A DNA stretch of 5,267 bases from assembly GCA_947176325.1 (NCBI GenBank), contig CAMWQD010000099.1, forward strand, positions 1 to 5,267, read 5' to 3'. Shown in pieces: positions 1 to 5,267 of the stretch. The stretch comes from an uncultured Bacteroidales bacterium (lineage in GTDB: Bacteria; Bacteroidota; Bacteroidia; Bacteroidales; P3). The stretch's first letter is position 1. Every line of letters begins with the position of its first letter. The translations under genes and the position numbers were made by a program. The notes beneath the pieces were generated by a model. It saw only the letters and a program-made list of their open reading frames with translations, had not been told where the DNA came from and made no database searches.

Positions 1-8
1 AGGATTGT

Positions 9-26
9 TTTTATATTAATATAAAA
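9..26. repeat. 18-bp perfect AT palindrome before the exporter gene
   Basis: The sequence TTTTATATTAATATAAAA equals its own reverse complement over all 18 bases and ends four bases before the GTG start at 31. Its 13-base core (12-24) recurs exactly at 5255-5267. It could be an operator, part of an AT-rich promoter or leader, or simply low-complexity AT-rich intergenic DNA. Only 30 bases of leader are visible, and no convincing -33/-7 promoter pair is seen in them, so its role stays open. Confidence 0.5.
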
Positions 27-30
27 GACA

Positions 31-1380
31 GTGCAGGATTCGCAACAACTCAAAAAACTCACGCGCTTTATCGCCGACTACGCTTCCATGCTGTTGGGCA
101 GCGGTGTGCATTGCTCGCGTGTGATTCGCAACACCCGACGTATCGCTTCCGGCTACGGTCTCAACCTCAATATGTCGGTGTTCGCCACAAGCATCATCCT
201 TACGCTCAGCGACAAGGAAGAAAACGAGATGTATACCGAGGTGGTGCGCATTCCCGAGGTGCCCGTAAGCTTTCACCTCAATTCCGAACTGAGCGCGCTC
301 AGCTGGAAAGTCTACGACAATCCCGGCATGAATCTCGACGAATTGGAGCGCGAGTACAAGCAAATCATCTCGCGGCCCCGTCTCAGAAGTTGGGTGGTGG
401 CGCTTGTAGTGGCCTTGGCCAACGCCTGTTTCTGCTATCTGTTAGGCGGAAATTTCCTTTCGATGCCCATTGTTTTCGGAGCCACTTGGCTGGGATATAA
501 TATATTGCGCTTCCTCAAAAAAAGAGGCATGGATCATTTCATCGCCGTGGCGGCGGTGTCGTTCGTTTCGTCGGCCTTGGCTTCGCTGGCGGTGTTCGTG
601 CCGGGTGCCACCGCCGAAGTGGCCGTGGCGGCAAGCGTGCTGTTCATGATACCCGGAGTGCCTATGATTACGGGCGTCATCGACCTTATCGAAGGCCACA
701 CCCTGATAGGTTTCGCACGTATCGTGCGGGCGTTTCTGATTGTGGTGTGCCTGGCGGTGGGGCTTTCGGTTTCCATGGTGATTTTCGAGAAAGGATTGCT
801 TTTCGGAGGCGAAATGGCCGAGAGCGGCAGTCTGTTGTCCGAAACGATAGTCCGCGGCCTGTTCGCGGCTGTGGCGGCCTGCGGTTTCGGCGCGGTTTCG
901 TGTCCTTCCGTCAAGTCGTTTTTCCCTATCGCGGTTCTGGCGGCCTTGGGCTACGCCCTGCGCTACATGCTGATGCGGTTGGTAGGCTGGGACATCGCCA
1001 CTTCCACGCTCTTGGCGGGGCTTTTCATCGGCTTTTTGAGCTTGCCCTTGGGCGCGTGGGTCAAGTGCCCCATGACCACGCTCTACATTCCCGCCCTGCT
1101 GCCTTTCGTGCCGGGTATGTATGCCTACCGCGCCGTGTTCAACATCATCCTCTTCATGCAGAATGTGCGCGAACCGATGCTGGCCATGCCGCATCTCAAC
1201 GATTTTTTCTTCAACACCATCATCACCTGCACGGTGATTATCACCATGACGGTGGGTGCGTCCATGCCCATGTTCATCTTCTCGCGCAGGGCGAAAAGCC
1301 TCACCCGTCACAGCGATTTGCACGGCCACGCCCGTTTCTCCATACATGGAGATGTAATGCGCCTGTGGCATCGTAAATAA
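31..1380 (+). CDS. thrE: Threonine/serine exporter (ThrE) family membrane protein, fused YjjP-YjjB type
   Basis: This 449-residue inner-membrane protein matches the ThrE family, in which an N-terminal DUF1212-like half (YjjP in E. coli) is fused to a C-terminal DUF3815-like half (YjjB). Residues 1-115 are soluble and include the family-type stretch LLGSGVHCSRVIRN (21-34). About nine to ten hydrophobic segments follow from residue 120 to 416. The first half carries IPGVPMITGVIDLIEGH (207-223), the usual PG...D signature; the second carries the related PFVPG (358-362) followed by Y. The family exports threonine and serine in Corynebacterium, while E. coli YjjPB has been linked to succinate export, so the substrate is uncertain here. 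GTG at 31 is chosen because an in-frame TAA lies at 22-24 and the conserved N-terminal region would be lost from the next start (ATG, 88). No strong Shine-Dalgarno is seen. The stop overlaps the thiL start by one base, suggesting translational coupling. Confidence 0.88.
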   Translation: MQDSQQLKKLTRFIADYASMLLGSGVHCSRVIRNTRRIASGYGLNLNMSVFATSIILTLSDKEENEMYTEVVRIPEVPVSFHLNSELSALSWKVYDNPGMNLDELEREYKQIISRPRLRSWVVALVVALANACFCYLLGGNFLSMPIVFGATWLGYNILRFLKKRGMDHFIAVAAVSFVSSALASLAVFVPGATAEVAVAASVLFMIPGVPMITGVIDLIEGHTLIGFARIVRAFLIVVCLAVGLSVSMVIFEKGLLFGGEMAESGSLLSETIVRGLFAAVAACGFGAVSCPSVKSFFPIAVLAALGYALRYMLMRLVGWDIATSTLLAGLFIGFLSLPLGAWVKCPMTTLYIPALLPFVPGMYAYRAVFNIILFMQNVREPMLAMPHLNDFFFNTIITCTVIITMTVGASMPMFIFSRRAKSLTRHSDLHGHARFSIHGDVMRLWHRK

Positions 1381-2462
1381 TGTTAAAGATTATGGAGAAT
1401 TTTGAAAATAAAAGCGGAGAAAACCGCACGGAATTGGAGAATTTGGGCGAATTCGGCCTTATCGAACGCCTCACCAAAGATCTGCCCGTTCATCATCCCG
1501 AAAGCACGCTCAAAGGCGTGGGCGACGATGCGGCGGTGTTGCAGATTCCCGAAGGACACGTACAGTTGGTGTCGAAAGACCTGCTTATGGAGGGCGTGCA
1601 TTTCGATATGACGTATTGTCCCTTGAAGCATCTCGGCTACAAGGCTATCGCGGTGAACCTCTCCGATATAGCCGCCATGAACGGAAAGCCTTTGCAGGTG
1701 CTGGTGGGGCTGGCGGTTTCCAACCGCTATTCGGTGGAGGCTCTGGAAGAGCTCTATGCGGGTATGAAGCTGTGCTGCGACCGCTACGGCGTGGATTTGG
1801 TGGGGGGCGATACGGTGTCGAGCCGCTCGGGTATGGCTATTTCCGTCACCGTGCTCGGTTCTGCGCCCCGAAACAAGGTCTGCTACCGAAGCGGTGCCAA
1901 GGAAAACGATTTGCTCTGCGTGTCGGGCGACTTGGGGGCGGCCTATGCGGGTTTGTTGCTGTTGGAGCGCGAGAAACGCGAGTTTTTGGCCAATCCTAAC
2001 ATACAGCCCGATTTCAAGGATTTCTCGTATGTGCTCGAGCGTCAGCTCAAGCCCGAACCCCGTCTGGACATCGTGGATTTGTTGGCGAAATTGGATGTGA
2101 AGCCTACCGCGATGATGGATGTGTCGGACGGGCTGGCTTCCGAAATCCTGCATATCGCCAAAGCGTCTGAATGCGGATGTATGCTCTATCAGAGCAAGAT
2201 TCCCGTGGATATGGAAACCTGCAAGGCGCTGGAGGCTTTCAAGATTCTGCCCGAAACGGCGGCTTTGAGCGGGGGCGAAGACTACGAACTGCTCTTCACC
2301 GTGGCTCAGTCCGACTACGAAAAAATCAAGGATTGCCGCGAAATCCGCGTTATCGGCCACATGGTCGAAAAGGCGCAGGGTTGCTACATGGTGCCCGAAA
2401 ACGGCAGCCTCATCGAACTGCGCGCGCAAGGGTGGCAGGCTTTCGCCAATCGTGTGGAATAG
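1380..2462 (+). CDS. thiL: Thiamine-monophosphate kinase
   Basis: ThiL phosphorylates thiamine monophosphate with ATP to give thiamine diphosphate, the last step of cofactor synthesis, in the cytoplasm. The 360-residue product has the family motifs in order: GEFGLIERLT (23-32), GVGDDAAV (46-53, with metal-binding aspartates), DLLMEGVHFD (67-76), NLSDIAAMNG (93-102), GGDTVSS (142-148), VSGDLGAA (181-188), MMDVSDGL (245-252) and LSGGEDYELLF (296-306). All these fit the PurM-like ATP-binding fold. Its length is somewhat above E. coli ThiL (about 325). One mild oddity is Lys66 in SKD, where E. coli ThiL has Thr (STD). The start ATG at 1380 overlaps the upstream stop (TAATG); ATG at 1392 is an alternative that would drop four residues, and family homology does not settle it. 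No thiamine riboswitch is visible upstream, as expected for an internal operon gene. Confidence 0.95.
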   Translation: MLKIMENFENKSGENRTELENLGEFGLIERLTKDLPVHHPESTLKGVGDDAAVLQIPEGHVQLVSKDLLMEGVHFDMTYCPLKHLGYKAIAVNLSDIAAMNGKPLQVLVGLAVSNRYSVEALEELYAGMKLCCDRYGVDLVGGDTVSSRSGMAISVTVLGSAPRNKVCYRSGAKENDLLCVSGDLGAAYAGLLLLEREKREFLANPNIQPDFKDFSYVLERQLKPEPRLDIVDLLAKLDVKPTAMMDVSDGLASEILHIAKASECGCMLYQSKIPVDMETCKALEAFKILPETAALSGGEDYELLFTVAQSDYEKIKDCREIRVIGHMVEKAQGCYMVPENGSLIELRAQGWQAFANRVE

Positions 2463-2467
2463 GAGGT
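2461..2467 (+). promoter_or_regulatory. Strong Shine-Dalgarno for hslR overlapping the thiL stop
   Basis: AGGAGGT begins on the second base of the thiL TAG codon and sits four bases after its GG pair from the ATG at 2471. It is nearly a full anti-Shine-Dalgarno match and fixes 2471 as the hslR start. Bacteroidota genes seldom rely on such sites, so its strength stands out; the other three genes in the window have none comparable. Confidence 0.75.
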
Positions 2468-2470
2468 GTG

Positions 2471-2845
2471 ATGCGGGTCGACAAATATCTGTGGGCGATA
2501 AGGTTGTTTAAGACGCGGAGCGAGGCGGCGGAAGCCTGCCGCTTGGGAAGGGTGCGCATAGGCGAAGACATTGTGAAAGCGGCCAAGGAAGTGCAGGCAG
2601 GGCAGGTGTTGCATGTGAGCCGTCAGGGAATCACGCTTTCCTATCGGGTGGAGGATATGCCGAAAAACCGCGTGGGAGCCGCTTTGGTGGCACAATACGC
2701 CACCGATGTAACCGCCCCCGGAGAAAGGGAGAAGATTGCGTTGCGTCACGCCCCCGCTTTCGAAAGGCGCGACCCCCGCACGGGCCGCCCCACCAAACGC
2801 GAAAGACGCGAGATAGACCGCTTCAAGGATTTCGACGAAGAGTAA
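2471..2845 (+). CDS. hslR: S4-domain RNA-binding protein, Hsp15/HslR family
   Basis: The 124-residue product begins MRVDKYLWAIRLFKTRSEA, the typical opening of Hsp15-type S4 domains (E. coli RLDKWLWAARFYKTRA). The S4 RNA-binding fold spans about residues 1-60, including RLGRVRIGEDIVKAAKEVQAG. The basic C-terminal tail GRPTKRERREIDRFK (105-119) matches the E. coli tail RRPDKKERRDLLRFK. In E. coli this protein binds free 50S subunits that still carry a blocked peptidyl-tRNA and helps recycle them; a similar role is inferred here. The reading frame is open further upstream inside thiL (from 2171), but that part overlaps thiL in another frame and has no S4 homology, so the start is ATG 2471, backed by AGGAGGT. 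The gene ends with tandem stops TAA TAG and is probably the last of the thrE-thiL-hslR operon. Confidence 0.9.
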   Translation: MRVDKYLWAIRLFKTRSEAAEACRLGRVRIGEDIVKAAKEVQAGQVLHVSRQGITLSYRVEDMPKNRVGAALVAQYATDVTAPGEREKIALRHAPAFERRDPRTGRPTKRERREIDRFKDFDEE

Positions 2846-2851
2846 TAGTCT

Positions 2852-5104
2852 TTAGGCAATCCGCACCCACTTGAGGCGGAGGCTGTTGCTCACCACGCTC
2901 ACCGAGCTGAAGGCCATGGCCGCGCTGGCTATCATGGGGTTGAGCATCCACCCGAAGACGGGATAGAACAGACCGCTGGCCAATACGATGCCCACCACGT
3001 TGTAGATGAACGCCCAAAACAGGTTTTCCTGAATGATGCGGCGTGTTTTCTTCGAGAGTTTCACTGCCTTGGGAATGGCCTCCAAATCGTTTTTCTCATT
3101 GCCGATAAGCACCACCGAAGCCACGTTCATGGCTATGTCGGTGCCGCGTTTGAGAGCCATGCTCACATCGGCCGCCGCCAACGCCTGGCTGTCGTTGATG
3201 CCGTCGCCCACCATGGCCACCTTGTGTCCTTCGGCTTGCAGGGCGGTGATGTAATCCTGCTTGCCTTGCGGAAACATATTGCTTTTGTAGTGCGTGATGC
3301 CGGTTTTTGCGGCCACCGCGGCGGCGTTTTTCTCGTGGTCGCCCGTAAGCATGTGCACTTCTATGCGGTCTTGTTGAAGTTGTTTCACCACTTGGGCCGC
3401 GCAGGGTTTGAGCGCGTCGCTCAAAGCCAAGCGGCAGAAAAGTTCCGTCCCCTGCCCGAAAGCGATGAGAATGGATTCCTGCTCGGTGCAGGTTTCCAAC
3501 CAAGACGGCGCCGTGTCCGTCATCATCTCCTTCACCATATTCACACCGCCCGCCCAATACGTTTTATCGGCGTAGCGGAAGCGGATTCCCTTGCCGGGGA
3601 GCGATTCGAAATCCTCGATTTCCTCGGCGGGAATTTCGTCCACGGGCGCGGTGCACCGGCGTAAAGTTTCATCAATCCACTCTACAACCGCGCCCGCCAA
3701 AGGATGTTCACTCTTCCTTTCGGCGGCCCTCAATACCGCAAGTTCCTTCATCGAAGACGCATCCTGCGGGTTTGTCATCACCGCCTCCTCCACCGTGGGC
3801 TTTCCCTGTGTCAGCGTGCCGGTCTTGTCCAGCACCAGGCGGTCTATATGGCAGATTTCCTCCAAAGCCGCCGCGTCCTTAATCAGAATGTGATTTTGCG
3901 CCGCACGTCCCATGCCCACCATCAAGGCGGTCGGCGTGGCAAGCCCCAAGGCACAGGGGCAGGCAATCACCAACACCGAAAGCATGCACACCAAAGCGCG
4001 GGGAAACGCGCTCCAGCCGCCCGCCATCAACCAAACCGCAAACGTCACCACCGAAAGAATAAGGATAGTGGGCACGAAGATACCCGCCACCTTGTCTGCA
4101 ATGCGTTGTGCGGGAGCCTTGCTGCCCTGCGCTTCGCGCACCATGCGTACAATGCCCGCCAACACCGTGCTTTGGCCCACGCCCGTGATTTCCACCTCCA
4201 AGGAGCCTTTCTGATTGATGGTGCCCGCGGCCACTTTGTTGCCCACCGTCTTGTTCACCGCCAACGGTTCGCCGGTGAGCATACTTTCGTCCACATACGA
4301 ACTGCCCGCCAGCACCACCCCGTCTACGGGAACGGCCTCTCCCGGCAGAATACGCACGCGGTCACCCGTTTGCAATTCCTTCACGCCCACTTCTTTTTCC
4401 GTGCCGTCGGCGTTTATGCGCAAGGCGGTGGCCGGTTGCAGATGCATCAGATCCTGCAAGGCTTTGGAAGTGCCGTTCTTGGCGCGTCCCTCCATCAACT
4501 TACCCAACAGCACAAAGGCGATAATCATGCCCGACGCCTCGAAATAGACATGGGCTTCTATGTTTCTCGCTTCCCAGAATTGCGGAAAGCAGAGCGTGAA
4601 AAGGCTGAAGATGAAAGACACCAGCGTGCTCACCGCCACCAACGTATCCATATTGGCGCTGCGTTGTGTGGCCAAAATCCAGGCGTTGCGGATAAAGTCG
4701 CGGCCTCCGATAAGCAGGATGGCCAGCGAAAGCACCATCAGGATGAGGTCTTTGCCCGCAAAATGCCAGCCGTGCGCCATGCCCAGCACCAACAGGGGGA
4801 GGGCAAGAATCCACGTGAAAAGCACTTTCTTGCGCAAGGTGGCGTAGTTCTTCCGATTTTGTTTTTCCTGTTCGCTGAAAGGGTCTTCGCTGTCGATAAT
4901 CAGTTCGTATCCCGCGTGGTCGATGGCGGCCTTGAGGTCTTCGGCGCGGAAGCGTTCAGGGTCGTATTCCACGTAGAGCAATCCGGCGGCGAAGTTGGCC
5001 GAGGCTTTCTCCACGCCCTCCACTTTGGCGGCGATGCCCTCGGAACGGTGCGCACAACCGGCGCAATGCAGTTTCAACAACGGATATGAGGCTTTACGTA
5101 TCAT
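2852..5104 (-). CDS. copA: Cu+-exporting P1B-1 type ATPase (CopA)
   Basis: This 750-residue inner-membrane pump uses ATP to move monovalent copper out of the cytoplasm. An N-terminal heavy-metal domain (about 7-71) has the CxxC site C14-A-G-C17. Hydrophobic segments lie near 93-110, 118-136, 154-172 and 187-203. The actuator domain carries TGEP (277-280). Segment six has CPC (382-384) within VIACPCALGLATP. The phosphorylation motif DKTGT is at 426-430 (Asp426), SEHP at 465-468 (nucleotide-binding His467), TGD at 587-589 and GDGIND at 633-638. Segment seven has N694 and YN (701-702), and segment eight has MAFSS (730-734). CPC, YN and MxxSS together are the Cu+ (P1B-1) signature. The proline that normally follows YN in segment seven is Val707. 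The metal motif reads KLHCAGC instead of GMTCxxC. The gene has an ATG start with an in-frame TAA twelve bases or so further upstream, and converges on hslR. No chaperone or regulator gene lies in the window. Confidence 0.95.
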   Translation of the reverse strand: MIRKASYPLLKLHCAGCAHRSEGIAAKVEGVEKASANFAAGLLYVEYDPERFRAEDLKAAIDHAGYELIIDSEDPFSEQEKQNRKNYATLRKKVLFTWILALPLLVLGMAHGWHFAGKDLILMVLSLAILLIGGRDFIRNAWILATQRSANMDTLVAVSTLVSFIFSLFTLCFPQFWEARNIEAHVYFEASGMIIAFVLLGKLMEGRAKNGTSKALQDLMHLQPATALRINADGTEKEVGVKELQTGDRVRILPGEAVPVDGVVLAGSSYVDESMLTGEPLAVNKTVGNKVAAGTINQKGSLEVEITGVGQSTVLAGIVRMVREAQGSKAPAQRIADKVAGIFVPTILILSVVTFAVWLMAGGWSAFPRALVCMLSVLVIACPCALGLATPTALMVGMGRAAQNHILIKDAAALEEICHIDRLVLDKTGTLTQGKPTVEEAVMTNPQDASSMKELAVLRAAERKSEHPLAGAVVEWIDETLRRCTAPVDEIPAEEIEDFESLPGKGIRFRYADKTYWAGGVNMVKEMMTDTAPSWLETCTEQESILIAFGQGTELFCRLALSDALKPCAAQVVKQLQQDRIEVHMLTGDHEKNAAAVAAKTGITHYKSNMFPQGKQDYITALQAEGHKVAMVGDGINDSQALAAADVSMALKRGTDIAMNVASVVLIGNEKNDLEAIPKAVKLSKKTRRIIQENLFWAFIYNVVGIVLASGLFYPVFGWMLNPMIASAAMAFSSVSVVSNSLRLKWVRIA

Positions 5105-5185
5105 AGTGCAAGGTTTTTAATGTTGGTTAACCCGTCTCGGCATAACCCAAATAGGCTTGACCTCTGCTCTCTCGGCTTCTGCACT

Positions 5186-5213
5186 CGGCGTTGGTTAAAA
5201 GTCTTTAACGCCG
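5186..5213. promoter_or_regulatory. Inverted repeat just downstream of the putative copA -7 element
   Basis: CGGCGTT (5186-5192) and AACGCCG (5207-5213) are perfect 7-base arms around 14 bases. Inside, GTTAAA (5194-5199) and TTTAAC (5204-5209) form a second perfect pair around AGTC, giving an alternative hairpin stacked on CGGC/GCCG. It begins two bases after the putative -7 element on the minus strand, so it would cover the transcription start. It may be a repressor operator or a hairpin at the 5' end of the copA mRNA. No U-tract follows on either strand, so an intrinsic terminator is unlikely. Confidence 0.5.
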
Positions 5214-5214
5214 G

Positions 5215-5240
5215 CAAACTTACGAATTTTATCTTGCAAA
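5215..5240 (-). promoter_or_regulatory. Possible Bacteroidota-type promoter for copA
   Basis: On the minus strand TAAGTTTG (5222 down to 5215) matches the -7 consensus TAnnTTTG fully. A TTTG (5240 down to 5237) could serve as the -33 element, but only 14 bases separate the two instead of the usual 19 or so; a TTG at 5250-5248 is 25 bases away. The -7 match is good and lies about 110 bases upstream of the copA start, which would give a long leader. The call is tentative because of the poor spacing. Confidence 0.35.
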
Positions 5241-5250
5241 CCGGTTGCAA
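5234..5250. repeat. Near-perfect dyad TTGCAAACCGGTTGCAA
   Basis: The halves TTGCAAACC and GGTTGCAA are reverse complements apart from one extra A on the left. The centre AACCGGTT is a perfect palindrome. The site overlaps the possible -33 region of the copA promoter, where an activator or repressor could bind. No known regulator site is recognised in it. Confidence 0.35.
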
Positions 5251-5254
5251 TTTC

Positions 5255-5267
5255 TATATTAATATAA
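5255..5267. repeat. Second copy of the AT-rich palindrome core
   Basis: TATATTAATATAA is identical to positions 12-24; its first 12 bases form a perfect palindrome. It lies about 150 bases upstream of copA on that gene's upstream side and runs into the window edge, so it may belong to a neighbouring gene on the right. AT-rich composition alone could explain it. Confidence 0.4.

Larger units (their letters stand above)
5105..5267 (-). other. copA upstream intergenic region (putative 5' leader)
   Basis: These 163 bases hold no credible gene. Besides the promoter-like and dyad sites listed separately, they contain the direct repeat GTTGGTTAA (5122-5130 and 5190-5198), three copies of CTCGGC (5136, 5171 and 5184) and the palindrome GGTTAACC (5125-5132). 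If transcription starts near 5210, the copA mRNA would have a leader of about 105 bases that could fold. I recognise no known riboswitch class in it. Confidence 0.6.

Noticed and set aside
1..30. Thiamine (TPP) riboswitch ahead of the thiL operon
   Set aside because: The 30 visible bases contain none of the conserved TPP riboswitch boxes; anything further upstream is outside the window.
442..1371. 309-codon open frame on the minus strand opposite the exporter gene
   Set aside because: Very rich in His, Arg and Gln with no recognisable domain; an antisense shadow of the codon-biased exporter gene.
2171..2470. 100-residue N-terminal extension of hslR running into thiL
   Set aside because: The extension overlaps thiL in another frame and has no S4 similarity; the ATG at 2471 has AGGAGGT and gives a normal-length Hsp15-type protein.
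2846..2875. Shared bidirectional terminator between hslR and copA
   Set aside because: No inverted repeat with a T-rich tail is visible in or around the six-base gap.
3704..5089. 461-codon open frame on the + strand opposite copA
   Set aside because: It is fully antisense to a motif-complete CopA, rich in His, Arg and Gln as expected for a GC-rich shadow frame, and shows no domain or start signal.
1..5267. Circular element suggested by identical AT sequence at both ends
   Set aside because: The shared 13 bases do not reach the first base of the window and flanks differ, so it is not a terminal overlap; no replication or mobilisation gene is present.
5105..5267. tRNA or known riboswitch in the copA upstream region
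   Set aside because: The repeats do not form a cloverleaf, no T-loop consensus is present, and no conserved riboswitch core is recognised.

Overview
The window looks like ordinary chromosomal DNA from a GC-rich member of the Bacteroidota, most likely the Bacteroidales. This rests on the style of the four proteins (a fused ThrE transporter, a ThiL with the Bacteroidales-type EGVHFD...PLKHLGYK stretch, a Cu+ ATPase with one N-terminal metal domain), on AT-rich intergenic DNA beside GC-rich genes, and on a TAnnTTTG-type -7 promoter element upstream of the ATPase. The genus cannot be told from the sequence alone.

Layout: positions 1-30 are an AT-rich leader holding an 18-bp perfect palindrome. 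Three genes follow on the + strand, packed like an operon. The first is a fused threonine/serine exporter-family membrane protein (31-1380). The second is thiamine-monophosphate kinase, thiL (1380-2462), whose start overlaps the previous stop by one base. The third is a small S4-domain RNA-binding protein of the Hsp15/HslR family (2471-2845), whose strong Shine-Dalgarno overlaps the thiL stop. Six bases after the hslR stop, the stop codon of a convergent minus-strand gene begins: a P1B-1 copper-exporting ATPase, copA (2852-5104). The last 163 bases (5105-5267) are the copA upstream region. It holds a possible promoter, a strong inverted repeat where transcription would start, a second dyad, short direct repeats, and an AT palindrome whose core is identical to the one at the left end.

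The + strand genes are probably co-transcribed, but they share no obvious pathway: amino-acid or organic-acid export, the last step of thiamine diphosphate synthesis, and ribosome rescue or RNA binding. The copA gene is a separate unit with its own control region and no copper chaperone or regulator inside the window. I see no mobile element, CRISPR array, RNA gene or plausible new multi-gene system. The points most worth following up are the structured copA upstream region and a few residue-level departures from family consensus in CopA and ThiL.
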